A DNA stretch of 64,000 nucleotides from JANXQG01 sp963775975 (GTDB lineage Bacteria > Planctomycetota > Planctomycetia > Pirellulales > Thermoguttaceae). The notes beneath the pieces are model-generated. The model was not told where the DNA came from. It did no database searches and was given only the letters and a program-made list of their open reading frames with translations. Positions 33,957 to 42,296 of this stretch are shown here, one piece after another (the stretch's first letter is position 1; the number at the start of each line of letters is the position of its first letter). A program made the position numbers and the translations under genes. The stretch is taken from assembly GCA_963775975.1 (NCBI GenBank), contig CAVZKX010000002.1, positions 930,001-994,000 on the forward strand, given 5' to 3'.

Positions 33957-34672
33957 GGGCTGAGTTGGGAAACGGGTTCGTGAGCAAATCCGGTCCCCTC
34001 TCCCTCCGGGAGAGGGCTAGGGTGAGGGCAGTTGTAGGATGAGTGTTGACAGCTGATGGAATTGACCGAAATGCCCTCACCCGCGGCCCCTCTCCCGGAA
34101 GGAGAGGGGAGCGATTTCTGCCCTAAGATCGCCCAACGGAGCAGATCAAACGTCCGGGCGACGAACAAGAACCGCCATTTGCCCGAATAGTATCGCCCGC
34201 CGCGTTCGATCAGATGTCCGCCGCCTGCCAGGCGGTCGATCCGCACGGCGCTAACGTTTTCGGTGCTATATAGGCCGGTGAGGCGTGCGGCCGGCAATCG
34301 TCCGCCCGCGTCGGCAAGCTCCTGCAGCATCCGGATCCGCAGCGAGGCAATGTTGAGATTGATGAAGTTGAAGTAGCCGAAGGCAAACGCCAGATAGGCC
34401 ACAAGGTTGATGCCGCCGAGTGCCAACCCGTCGGCCAATCCGTTCTGCACCCACAATAGCGCGGCAACGCTGATTGCGGCCGTTGCTGCTAGGCCGCAGC
34501 CGCAGCCAACCACAAGTGGGAAATAAGGCCCGTGGGGCAGATTTCCAATCTGCCTCGATTTCGGCAGGTTGGAAACCTGCCCCACGACTCGGCAAGCAAC
34601 TAGATGCGCCACGCAGTAAACGCCGAGTCCAAGTATCGGGGCGAGTGCCAGTATCGCGTAAGCGGTAAACAT
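33953..34672 (-). CDS. Membrane protein of a GT2 operon, repeat-bearing
   Basis: About 239 residues with three or four membrane segments (YAILALAPILGLGVYCVAHL; AATAAISVAALLWV; NLVAYLAFAFGYFNFINLNI) and a cytoplasmic segment containing MLQELADAGGRLPAARLTGL, which looks like a small winged-helix-type sensor. Two repeat elements lie in the gene: a GTGGGGCAG copy (34531-34586) read as VGQVSNLP...RQIGNLPH between helices 1 and 2, and a CCCTCTCCC copy (33994-34111) that forms the C-terminus. Coupled to the GT2 gene. Function unknown. Confidence 0.75.
   Translation of the reverse strand: MFTAYAILALAPILGLGVYCVAHLVACRVVGQVSNLPKSRQIGNLPHGPYFPLVVGCGCGLAATAAISVAALLWVQNGLADGLALGGINLVAYLAFAFGYFNFINLNIASLRIRMLQELADAGGRLPAARLTGLYSTENVSAVRIDRLAGGGHLIERGGRYYSGKWRFLFVARTFDLLRWAILGQKSLPSPSGRGAAGEGISVNSISCQHSSYNCPHPSPLPEGEGTGFAHEPVSQLSP
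33994..34111. repeat. CCCTCTCCC-type inverted repeat, copy 2
   Basis: Same architecture as 2974-3083: opposed arms with CTCTCCC/GGGAGAG and GGTGAGGG. It forms the 3' end of the membrane-protein frame (PSPSGRG ... PLPEGEG). Confidence 0.85.
34531..34586. repeat. GTGGGGCAG two-stem repeat, copy 4 (inside CDS)
   Basis: CGTGGGGCAGATTTCC...GGAAACCTGCCCCACG. Both halves are self-complementary and the outer ends pair. Read in frame inside the membrane-protein gene. Confidence 0.85.
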
Positions 34673-34677
34673 GCTCG

Positions 34678-35187
34678 TCAGCCCCCTTTCCGCATCTTCA
34701 GGAGACTGCGAAACGCTTCGAAACACCCTGCCCAGGCCCATCCCTTTGCTGTCAACGCATAACCGTCGCCATCGCCGGCAATCATGTTGTCGCGGACGAG
34801 AGCCTCTAGCCGAAGCGTTACCGGGTCATCGCCACGGAGGACGGCCTCAAGCTCCGTTCTCGTGCGACCTTTTCCGTCAGCGTCGGCCACGTAGCTCAGC
34901 AGCGTCATGCTCGGGCTGCGGCCTTCAATGGCCGAATAAGCCACCACGTAGGCCAGCGTCAAGGCAATGTGGAACGTCGAGACTTGGAAAACTTCCCAAA
35001 ACCCGTGCGGTCGGAAAAACTGCAAAGCCGGCACAAACGTCACCGCCGCCAGTCCGGCGGGCAGCGCGGTTAGCAGTACGGCCAGCAGCACGGCCGATTG
35101 CCGCCGCGGGACCCTGATTCGCCAGAGGATCCAGTGCAGCAGGAAAGCCACCGAAAACAGTGTTAGTGCCAGTGCGGCGATTCGCAT
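34678..35187 (-). CDS. Small membrane protein, first gene of GT2 operon
   Basis: A 169-residue protein with about three membrane segments (LALTLFSVAFLLHWILW; AVLLAVLLTALPAGLAAVTF; FHIALTLAYVVAYS) and a soluble tail (GRTRTELEAVLRGDDPVTLR) resembling a winged-helix segment. It is 5 bases from the next gene. The pair may form a membrane complex for a glycolipid flippase or polymer factor; this is inferred from the operon only. Confidence 0.7.
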   Translation of the reverse strand: MRIAALALTLFSVAFLLHWILWRIRVPRRQSAVLLAVLLTALPAGLAAVTFVPALQFFRPHGFWEVFQVSTFHIALTLAYVVAYSAIEGRSPSMTLLSYVADADGKGRTRTELEAVLRGDDPVTLRLEALVRDNMIAGDGDGYALTAKGWAWAGCFEAFRSLLKMRKGG

Positions 35188-35405
35188 CGGTTATCTCTCG
35201 TCAATTCAAGTCGAAACGCTGATCAAACATAGCATTTCATAAGCGCTTCGGGGCGTTTGTCGAATCCCTTGCGACCGGAATCTTCGTCAGACATAGAAAG
35301 GACAGAAGAATGCGACACGTCGCAGCAAAGCATTCGATCAGGTGCATGGTATGCTTCGTATGCCTTGCAATGCGATCGACCTGATTTCCTGACCGTTTCG
35401 GTAAA

Positions 35406-35990
35406 ATGCCTTCCCTTCGCCGCGCAGTATTCCTCGATCGCGACGGCGTACTCGTCCACGATGACGGCTTTATTCTTTGCGAAGATCAAATCCGCGTCAT
35501 GGACGGCGTTCCGCAAGCACTGTGTGCGATGAAAGAAGCGGGATTTGCGCTTGTCATCGTCACCAACCAGGCGGCGGTTGCCCGAGGTCTGCTCCGCGAG
35601 GAGGAGCTGGTCCAAATCAACGCGGCCATCGCCGATCGGATCGAAGTCGCCGGCGGCCCTCGGCTGGATGCCTTTTACTACTGCCCGCACCATCCCAAGG
35701 CCGATCTCGACGGTTATCGCGTCGATTGCCAATGCCGCAAGCCACGGCCCGGCATGCTGCGGCGCGCCGCGGAAGAACTCGGCCTGGACCTAAAAAACAG
35801 CTTCTTGGTGGGCGATCGCCAGAGCGACATTGCGGCCGGCGCCGCCGCCGGTTGCCGCGCGCTGCTGGTAACCTGCGGGCAGCATGAAGCGCCGCCGATC
35901 GTCACCGTCGATCCCATGGCGGATTGCCGCCCCGATCATGTATGCGCCGATTTACGCACTGCAAGCGATTGGATATTGAATCAACTATGA
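35406..35990 (+). CDS. gmhB: D-glycero-D-manno-heptose 1,7-bisphosphate phosphatase-like HAD protein
   Basis: HAD-superfamily subclass III phosphatase, 194 residues. Motif I FLDRDGVLVHDD holds the nucleophile Asp and general acid Asp. Motif II is VTNQAAVARG. The zinc site has Cys/His ligands (YYCPHHPKADLDGYR, then CQCRKPRPGM). Motif IV is LVGDRQSDIAAG. This zinc-loop layout is that of GmhB, which dephosphorylates heptose bisphosphate before activation. The start overlaps a TAAAATG. The next gene is coupled by ATGA. Confidence 0.9.
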   Translation: MPSLRRAVFLDRDGVLVHDDGFILCEDQIRVMDGVPQALCAMKEAGFALVIVTNQAAVARGLLREEELVQINAAIADRIEVAGGPRLDAFYYCPHHPKADLDGYRVDCQCRKPRPGMLRRAAEELGLDLKNSFLVGDRQSDIAAGAAAGCRALLVTCGQHEAPPIVTVDPMADCRPDHVCADLRTASDWILNQL

Positions 35991-36754
35991 AAGCAATGGT
36001 CCTTTGCGCCGGATTCGGCACCCGACTTGGCGATCTCACTCGCGAGATCCCCAAGCCGATGCTCAGCCTACACGGCCGGCCGATGCTGGAGTACATACTA
36101 TGCAACCTCCAACGGCACGGCTTTGATCAAATCGGCTTGAACCTGCACTTCATGCCCGAGATGATTCGCGATTATTTCGGCGACGGCTCGCCGTGGGGCC
36201 TCGACATCGAATACTCCTACGAGCCGCAACTGCTGGGCACCGCGGGCGGAACAAAGAAGATGGAGTCCTTCCTCCGCGGCCCAGCCGGAAGCTCGGAACC
36301 GTTTCTGGTCCACTACGGAGATGTGGTGACCAATCAGGACTTCCGCGCGATGCTGGACTTTCACCGGCGGCGAAATGCCCTGGCCACGCTGCTGGTCCAC
36401 CAGCGTGCCCGATCCAATAGCATCGTGAACGTCGACGCCGAGGGCCGTATCGTGCGATTCATGGAGCGGCCAAGCGACGCTGAGCGCGGCGGCGTGACGG
36501 CGTCTTGGGTCTTCTCTGGGGTTGCAATCTGCGAGCCGGAATTGCTCGACTTGATTCCCGTAGGCCATTTCTGTGATTTTCCACGCGACATTCTCGTCCG
36601 TCTGGCAACTTCGCGACAGTTGTTCGCTTATCCGCTAAGCGGAAAGCGGTGTGCCGTAGACTCGCCCGAACGATTGGAAGAAGCCCGGCAGGGGGTGGAA
36701 AACGGCGATTTCCTAGCCGATTTAACGCCCGATAATACTTTCGTATTAGCCTAA
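35987..36754 (+). CDS. Sugar-1-phosphate nucleotidyltransferase
   Basis: A 255-residue nucleotidyltransferase: KAMVLCAGFGTRLGDLTREI (pyrophosphorylase motif), PKPMLSLHGRPMLEYIL, VHYGDVV (metal site) and a C-terminal domain without LbH repeats. It overlaps the GmhB stop by four bases (ATGA). The pair suggests activation of a heptose-1-phosphate (HddC-like) for outer-membrane polysaccharide, but the base and sugar specificity cannot be read from sequence. Confidence 0.88.
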   Translation: MKAMVLCAGFGTRLGDLTREIPKPMLSLHGRPMLEYILCNLQRHGFDQIGLNLHFMPEMIRDYFGDGSPWGLDIEYSYEPQLLGTAGGTKKMESFLRGPAGSSEPFLVHYGDVVTNQDFRAMLDFHRRRNALATLLVHQRARSNSIVNVDAEGRIVRFMERPSDAERGGVTASWVFSGVAICEPELLDLIPVGHFCDFPRDILVRLATSRQLFAYPLSGKRCAVDSPERLEEARQGVENGDFLADLTPDNTFVLA

Positions 36755-36815
36755 GCCCCGCATGAGGGCCTGGAAAAACCGCGCACGTCGCGAAACCTTT
36801 TCCATGAATCTCTTC

Positions 36816-36844
36816 TTGTCATTTTTCCTGCTACTGGCTACAAT
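36816..36844 (+). promoter_or_regulatory. Putative sigma-70-type promoter of structured leader
   Basis: TTGTCA, 17-base spacer, TACAAT. Expected transcription start near 36851, giving a leader of about 215 bases before the VOC gene. Confidence 0.5.
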
Positions 36845-36850
36845 AAAGGT

Positions 36851-37064
36851 GTAACGGTTGACAGCCCATTCACCTCGTTGAAGACGGAGGGCATTCCATG
36901 CAGGATCCGCCGTGCAGTTTGGCGTGAGGGGTGGCAGCGGCCGCGCCTCACGTGTTTTGGAGTCGTGACAACCTACATCATTTGAACCCTCTTAGACCCC
37001 GATGTGAAAGTCGGGGTCGAATCGTTTCTTGGGACGGTGCGGGACTGTCCCTTTTGCCTCCATT
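36851..37064 (+). promoter_or_regulatory. Structured 5' leader with peptide ORF and terminator-like hairpin
   Basis: It contains a leader ORF (36898-36927: GGAGG, ATG, nine codons reading MQDPPCSLA, TGA). A hairpin overlaps its end (36923-36929 with 36946-36952). A perfect 8-bp hairpin follows (36995-37002 with 37011-37018), then a hairpin plus T-run (37031-37038 with 37044-37051, TTTT at 37052). The last ends 9 bases before the VOC start. The layout suggests attenuation control. None of this is a known riboswitch consensus. Confidence 0.45.
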
Positions 37065-37550
37065 ATGGACAAAACCTCGACGACCTCCGATTCCTCCATG
37101 CTCCAGATCGATCACGTCAATCTGGTCGTCCGCGACATGGCAGCGATGATCGCCTTCTACCGCGATGTGCTGGGCATGACGCTCGCCCGGCAGGTCACCA
37201 TCGACGGCCCGTGGATCGACGACGTGACCGGGCTAAGCGGCGTCCGCGCCGATGTGGCGTTTTTGGAGGCCGCCTCGGGGCCGAAGATCGAGTTGCTCTG
37301 TTACCACTCGCCGCCCGCGCAATCGATTGATGGTCTTGGCACGGCAAACGTGCTTGGGCTTCGGCACATAGCTTTCCGCGTGACGGACATCGACTGCATG
37401 GCGGACCGCCTTCGCGCGGCTGGCGTGCCGCTGTTAAGCAAAGTCTATTCAGTGCCGACCGCACAGGTCGCATTCGCCGGCGCCGAGAAACGCCTGGTTT
37501 ACTTCCATGATCCGGAAGGGAACTTGTTGGAATTGTGCGAGTACGCGTGA
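37065..37550 (+). CDS. VOC-superfamily protein (glyoxalase/bleomycin-resistance type)
   Basis: About 161 residues; start 37065 (MDKTSTTSD) or 37098 (MLQIDHVNLVV). Two beta-alpha-beta-beta-beta modules: the first His in LQIDHVNLVV, Glu in KIELLCYHS, the second His in GLRHIAFRV, and Glu in NLLELCEYA. These four positions match the divalent-metal site of the family. Substrate not determinable. It lies behind a structured leader that may regulate it. Confidence 0.85.
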   Translation: MDKTSTTSDSSMLQIDHVNLVVRDMAAMIAFYRDVLGMTLARQVTIDGPWIDDVTGLSGVRADVAFLEAASGPKIELLCYHSPPAQSIDGLGTANVLGLRHIAFRVTDIDCMADRLRAAGVPLLSKVYSVPTAQVAFAGAEKRLVYFHDPEGNLLELCEYA

Positions 37551-37571
37551 TTCGGCGGCAAAATGTACTCA

Positions 37572-38153
37572 TCACGCTTCGCCTTGCAATTCCAATGTGC
37601 CTAACGAGTTCGGGGACTGCATCGTGCTCACAGTGAACATTCCTTGTCGAAACTCAAGTATGTCTGGCGTCAGGTTGTGGCTGTCTTCGCGGAAAATGCG
37701 TAAAGCTTCGGCACGATTTTTGGCTTGCCAATCGGTCGCCTGCTTTTCGCTCCAGCATACAAGCCAGTCGCGGCACGGCAATGCGACACAAAATGGTTCG
37801 CCCAGTTGGGTGGCCAACGACTCCTGAACGTTCGGCAACAAGACACGTGCCGCGTTGAAGTTGTCGTCCGCTTGTCGCAGCCAGGCTTCGGGTCCGCCCG
37901 GTGTCTTCCCTAGGCACAACTCCGGCAACGTCAGCTTTTGGAGGTTGTCTATTGCCAATTCATGCAGCGATTCCAGCGAAAGTCCCGCCTCCACGAGTTC
38001 CTCGCGCATGACATACGTATAGCCGCCTTCGTATCGAACGACATAGCCGATCCTTATACGTGAAGGAAACGGCGAAAAGAGAATGCTGCACCCATTGGTA
38101 AGCCAGTGCGCTGGAAAGAATTGCGGTAGGACCGAGGACCTCAGTGATTCCAT
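37572..38153 (-). CDS. DUF1444-like protein
   Basis: A C-terminal portion resembling DUF1444/YtpQ: IGYVVRYEGGYTYVMREELV, LSLESLHELAIDNLQKL, NFNAARVLLPNVQESL and a closing ILEFRQGMFTVSTM. The N-terminal 30 residues (MESLRSSVLPQF...) are less convincing. An alternative frame up to 38199 reads protein-like (ERYLHGITEVLGPTAILSSA) and would join near 38045, so another frameshift is possible. Function unknown. Confidence 0.6.
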   Translation of the reverse strand: MESLRSSVLPQFFPAHWLTNGCSILFSPFPSRIRIGYVVRYEGGYTYVMREELVEAGLSLESLHELAIDNLQKLTLPELCLGKTPGGPEAWLRQADDNFNAARVLLPNVQESLATQLGEPFCVALPCRDWLVCWSEKQATDWQAKNRAEALRIFREDSHNLTPDILEFRQGMFTVSTMQSPNSLGTLELQGEA

Positions 38154-38206
38154 GCAAATACCGCTCTTCCTCCGGCCCGATTAAGAGCCTATCCGACAAC
38201 CCCTTC

Positions 38207-38258
38207 GTCGCCTTTCGCTCCGCGAAAGCGGCGTTACTTTCGCGGAGCGAAAGGCGAC
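38207..38258. repeat. GTCGCCTTTCGCTCC palindrome, copy 1
   Basis: Inverted repeat with arms GTCGCCTTTCGCTCCGCGAA and its complement around a 12-base centre. Copy 2 is at 62042-62093. Confidence 0.85.
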
Positions 38259-38356
38259 TATTTCTCGACGGCTCTAAGGATCAAAGACTTGCTCAATTGC
38301 ATCACATTCTTGGCGGGTCTCGTCGAACTCGACCACACCCTACATCGGATCTCTCG

Positions 38357-40159
38357 TCAGCCGCCGTCTTTCGCTGCCGTCAGTTTGATCCATCGCAAGT
38401 TCATCACCGGACCAGAAACCTTCGTCGGCACGACGGTGATCGTCTTCGTGCCCGGCGGCACGGTCAGCTTGCCGACCGAGAGCGTATCGAACTTGCTCCA
38501 CGCGCCGGTTGAGCGGAGGACGCCCGATATCGACTGGCTGCCGGCGACGACTTTGAACTGATTGCCGTCGGCCGACGGATCAGCGGCATAGCACAACTCG
38601 ACGTTGTATGCTCTCGCGGGCATGTCGACGTCCCAAGAGACGGTTGTCTTGGCGTCGGTCCAAAAGCCGATGTTCGATACGCCGCCGTACGACTCCACTT
38701 GCGCGGAGCCGGCGATTTCGGCGTCGGCGGCCTCCAAGGTCAGCGAGCCGTCGGCCGCTGGACGAACGTGAATGTTCAAAGGCGCTGGCGGCCCATCGAG
38801 TTCCAAAACTATCACGCTTACAATCTTGTCGGGTGCTTTGGCCGGGACGTTAATCGTCATGCCTTGCTCGCCAGTCAAAACGGCGAGATTCTCTTGGGTG
38901 TTGCCCGACATGAGCTCGGCTGTCGCGTAGTTGTTCGCCAGCGGCACGAGTAGTTTGCCGTCCTTGGGCCAGTCGAAGATGTGCAGGTACATCAGGTGAC
39001 GATGCTGAATTAGGGGCGTACCATTGAAGGTTCCCCCCGTAACGATTTCAATCTTCTGCGTCGCCCTTCCCCACGGCAACCCGCGCTTGAACGGCCCGGC
39101 CGAAGTGCCGTAAATCGCTTGGCCGTTGACCTTCATCCACTCGCCTACTTCGCGGAGCCGCTCGATGCTCGCCTCAGGAATCAGGCCCTCGCTAGTCGGG
39201 CCGACATTCAGAAGGTAGTTGCCGCCTTTGCTGGCGATGTCGATCAGGTTGCGGATGAGCACCTTCGCCGGCTTCCAGTCGTGGTCGTCGCGCTTGTAGC
39301 CCCAGGTGTCGTTCATCGTCATGCACGTTTCCCAATCGCGGTCCTTGAAGCCGGTAGGCGGAATCGTCTGCTCGGGCGTTTCCGTGTCGCCCGCAAAGCC
39401 GCCGCCGAGGCGATTGTTCACGATGATGCCCGGCTTGAGCTTCAGCAATTCGTTCAGCTTGGCCGCGCGGCTGCGATTCATGTCGCAGTCTGTGTCCCAC
39501 CACAACACTGCCGGGAACTCGCCGTAGCCCGTGAGCAGTTCCTTCACCTGCGGCACAGCTACTTTGTCGATGTAGTCGTCCATGTTGTGACGCTGCGCCG
39601 GGTCCCAGCGGCCGCTGCACTCCGAGCCGCCGTTGTTCCAGTCCTGGGCCTGCGAGTAGTAGAAGCCGAGCTTGATGCCTTGCTTGCGGCATGCGGCGGC
39701 CAGTTCCTTGAGCGGATCGCGATGAAAGGGCGATGCCTTGACGATGTTCCAGTCGGAAGCCTTCGAATCGAACATGGCGAAGCCGTCGTGATGCTTCGAG
39801 GTGATGACGATGTATTTCATGCCCGCGTTCTTGGCGATGGAAACCCACTTATCCGCGTCAAACTTCACCGGGTTGAAGTCCTTCGCGTACTTTTGATACT
39901 CGGACATGGGGATTTTGCCGTTGCACATGATCCATTCCCCAATGCCGCCTACGGGCTTGCCCTTGTAATAGCCCGCGGGGACGGAATAGACGCCCCAATG
40001 GATGAACATGCCGAATTTCGCTTCGCGCCACCATTTCATGCGGGCGTCGCGCACCTCCTTGCTCTCGGGGGTGCGGGTCTCAGCGGCGCGAACGCTCGCG
40101 GTGGAAAGCAGCACGGCCGCCAGCGCGGCGGCGAGGAAAACTCGGTAATAGCGGGTCAC
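38357..40159 (-). CDS. Alpha-L-fucosidase, GH29, secreted
   Basis: A 600-residue protein with a signal peptide (MTRYYRVFLAAALAAVLLST) and a GH29 barrel: FGMFIHWGVYSVPAGYYKGK, VITSKHHDGFAMFDSKASDW and nucleophile Asp in AVLWWDTDCDMN. The C-terminal 180 residues form a beta-sandwich with an attached discoidin-like or CBM-type fold (VESYGGVSNIGFW). Planctomycetes use such enzymes on algal fucose polymers. It is followed downstream on the same strand by no transporter. Confidence 0.94.
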   Translation of the reverse strand: MTRYYRVFLAAALAAVLLSTASVRAAETRTPESKEVRDARMKWWREAKFGMFIHWGVYSVPAGYYKGKPVGGIGEWIMCNGKIPMSEYQKYAKDFNPVKFDADKWVSIAKNAGMKYIVITSKHHDGFAMFDSKASDWNIVKASPFHRDPLKELAAACRKQGIKLGFYYSQAQDWNNGGSECSGRWDPAQRHNMDDYIDKVAVPQVKELLTGYGEFPAVLWWDTDCDMNRSRAAKLNELLKLKPGIIVNNRLGGGFAGDTETPEQTIPPTGFKDRDWETCMTMNDTWGYKRDDHDWKPAKVLIRNLIDIASKGGNYLLNVGPTSEGLIPEASIERLREVGEWMKVNGQAIYGTSAGPFKRGLPWGRATQKIEIVTGGTFNGTPLIQHRHLMYLHIFDWPKDGKLLVPLANNYATAELMSGNTQENLAVLTGEQGMTINVPAKAPDKIVSVIVLELDGPPAPLNIHVRPAADGSLTLEAADAEIAGSAQVESYGGVSNIGFWTDAKTTVSWDVDMPARAYNVELCYAADPSADGNQFKVVAGSQSISGVLRSTGAWSKFDTLSVGKLTVPPGTKTITVVPTKVSGPVMNLRWIKLTAAKDGG

Positions 40160-40242
40160 GGTTGATTTCTCCGCGGGAACGGGGAGTGAGATGCAGCCAT
40201 ATCGCGAGCTACATTATGACTGATCCTCAGCGAGGTTCCTAG

Positions 40243-41244
40243 TCACTTCACGGAAAGGCCGACGTAGACCACGGGCACCGTGCCACTAGAGGCGAGCACC
40301 GAGTCCTCGCTATCCATCCCCGGCGCGATCTCGTGCCGGTAGTTAGTGTAGATGTCGTCCCGCCCGTCGCCCGGCCGGGTCGTGCTGGAGAACTCGACGT
40401 GCAGATCCTCGAAGAGCACATTCTGGCCCAGGCCGTCGTGATTGATGCTCTGGTGGTCGGGCCGGTCGGAGGGGGCGTCCGCAAGGATGGCGAAATAATC
40501 GCGGTTCAGATTCCGCGTCGGCTGCAAGATGCCGTGGTCGAAATAGCCCAGGCAGTAGCCGTAGCTGCCGCCCATCTTCTGTTGGATGCGAGCGAGTTCA
40601 TGCCCGGCCGCCTTGCGCAGATTATCCAGCGACGGAATCTGAAAATCGTTTTCCTGGGCCAGCGGCGCCTCCGGACAGAGCAGCCTTTGCGGCTCGATGA
40701 GCAATCCTTCGTCTTGCAATACGGGCGCCCAAATGCCGTCCGCCGCCAGATTGCCCTGCGCGGGCACTGGCGGAAAGATTTCGTGATTGCGGTGGCTGTG
40801 TTCGACGAGCTTCTGCCCGACGTCCCGCAGATTGTCCTGGCAAGTGGCTACGCGGGCCTGGAAGCGGCTACCGTTGATGGCGGGCACAATCAGCAGCCCC
40901 GCGGCGAGAAAGATCGCGCCGGTCAACCCGACGTCGATCCATCGCGGGCGGCGAGTTGGCCCCGCCGCGACGGTCACCGGCGTCATCGTCCGCCGCCGAC
41001 ACTTGCTCAGCCGCAGCCGCTCGAGCGGATCGAAGACCACGCGGCACGTCCGCTCGGCCAATTGCTCGGGAACGGGCGTCTCCCGCCTGAGCCGCCGCAG
41101 CCGGCCCAGATCGCACCGCGCCAGCAGCAACTCGCGGCGGTACTCCGGATCGACATCCAACCGAGCGCGAACCGCGTCCATTTCGGACTCGTCCAAGCTG
41201 CCCAGCAGGAAGCCTACAATTTGTTGTCGAACCCGCCCCGCCAT
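40243..41244 (-). CDS. Anti-sigma-like membrane protein with pseudopilin-type periplasmic domain
   Basis: Starts at 41244 (MAGRVRQQIVGFLLGSLDES; a GTG at 41289 is an alternative). The cytosolic N-terminal part (SLDESEMDAVRARLDVDPEY) resembles the helical part of ZAS-type anti-sigma factors but lacks the HxxxCxxC zinc motif. One membrane helix (VGLTGAIFLAAGLLIVPAI) follows, then RVATCQDNLRDVGQKL and a C-terminal domain with the CxxNL/...QNVLFEDLHVEF pattern of DUF1559 pseudopilin-like proteins. Adjacent to the sigma gene upstream, it is probably its regulator. The fusion of the two parts is unusual. Confidence 0.7.
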   Translation of the reverse strand: MAGRVRQQIVGFLLGSLDESEMDAVRARLDVDPEYRRELLLARCDLGRLRRLRRETPVPEQLAERTCRVVFDPLERLRLSKCRRRTMTPVTVAAGPTRRPRWIDVGLTGAIFLAAGLLIVPAINGSRFQARVATCQDNLRDVGQKLVEHSHRNHEIFPPVPAQGNLAADGIWAPVLQDEGLLIEPQRLLCPEAPLAQENDFQIPSLDNLRKAAGHELARIQQKMGGSYGYCLGYFDHGILQPTRNLNRDYFAILADAPSDRPDHQSINHDGLGQNVLFEDLHVEFSSTTRPGDGRDDIYTNYRHEIAPGMDSEDSVLASSGTVPVVYVGLSVK

Positions 41245-41291
41245 ATTCGCTCGAAAAGTCGTTGCCCTTAATGCCGGGCTGCACTGCACCG

Positions 41292-41933
41292 CTAAGCGCC
41301 GCTACCGGTCGCCAGCACTTCGCCAAGCTTCTGGATTGCTCCATGAAGCCGGCTCTTCACTGTTCCCAGGGGTACGCCCAGGACGTGCGCCGCTTCGCGA
41401 TACTTCATTCCCTGGAAATAAACCAGGAGCACTACTTGCCTCGTTTGTTCCGGCAGATCGTCCACCGCACGGCGGACTTCGTCGGCCTGTTCCAATGACA
41501 GGCTTTCTTCGTCCGGTCCGCGCTGCGAGCTATTGAACAGTTCGCCGAATGATCCGTTTTCCGCCTCGTTGCCGTGACTCAACCGCTGATCCAAGCTCGA
41601 CATCCGGTGGCGGCCATAATGCCGCTGGTAGTCGATCGCCTGGTTCGTGGCCACCGCATAGAGCCACGGGCGGAACTTCCGCTGCGGCTCAAATTGATCG
41701 CACTTGAGGTAGACTTGCAGGAATGTCTGCTGAAACACATCCTCGGCCATGGAAGCATCGCCGAGGTAATTCCGCAGATATCCGAAAAGCTCCCTCTCAT
41801 AGCGATGGACCAACGCCTCGAATGCCGGCCGGTTTCCTCGCTCCCGGAAGTCGACGAGTAATTCCTCGTCGCTTCCCGTGGCAAGCGGCAGTTCCTTCAA
41901 CCGCGATACATCCTGTTCAATTATGCCGTTCAT
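41292..41933 (-). CDS. ECF-type RNA polymerase sigma factor
   Basis: A 213-residue sigma-70 family protein. Region 2 (EDVFQQTFLQVYLKCDQFEP, RKFRPWLYAVATNQAIDY) and region 4 (LPEQTRQVVLLVYFQGMKYR, VLGVPLGTVKSRLHGAIQKL) are clear; regions 1.2 and 3 are absent, as in ECF sigmas. The putative anti-sigma gene follows in the operon. The target regulon is unknown. Confidence 0.93.
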   Translation of the reverse strand: MNGIIEQDVSRLKELPLATGSDEELLVDFRERGNRPAFEALVHRYERELFGYLRNYLGDASMAEDVFQQTFLQVYLKCDQFEPQRKFRPWLYAVATNQAIDYQRHYGRHRMSSLDQRLSHGNEAENGSFGELFNSSQRGPDEESLSLEQADEVRRAVDDLPEQTRQVVLLVYFQGMKYREAAHVLGVPLGTVKSRLHGAIQKLGEVLATGSGA

Positions 41934-42296
41934 TTTTGATACGTGTCCATCTGCGAGAGTGTTCAGTCCGAAAACGGAAATCCGACATCGCGTCCGGATA
42001 CGTCGGCCAAAACCTCGTTCCTACAGCCGTGATAGCCCAATTTTACGTTAAAAGCGGTAGAAGTCCATTCTCTCCGCCGGGGCCGGCGTTTTGGCCGTGT
42101 CTCTCGGACGAGATATGATGGATGCAAAGGATGTGCCAAGTTTTTCTGAATTGTGCCAATACCTGAAATACAGCCCGTACCGATTCTCGGAACCCTCCGT
42201 CTGAGGGGCAATTGATTACAAACCGCTTCCCAAAATGACAGTCAGGTGTTGCCGTGGCGAGACAGGTGTCGTCAAATAGTGAGGAAGGAGCTTTCC
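41934..42296. other. Intergenic region between divergent sigma and Gfo/Idh/MocA genes
   Basis: No gene, RNA or repeat is evident over these 363 bases. It must hold both divergent promoters, but no strong consensus stands out. Confidence 0.5.

Noticed and set aside
36755..37064. tRNA or known riboswitch in the leader
   Set aside because: No cloverleaf, T-loop or known riboswitch core was found; the hairpins do not match any class I know.
39119..40165. 348-codon plus-strand frame
   Set aside because: Antisense to the GH29 gene.
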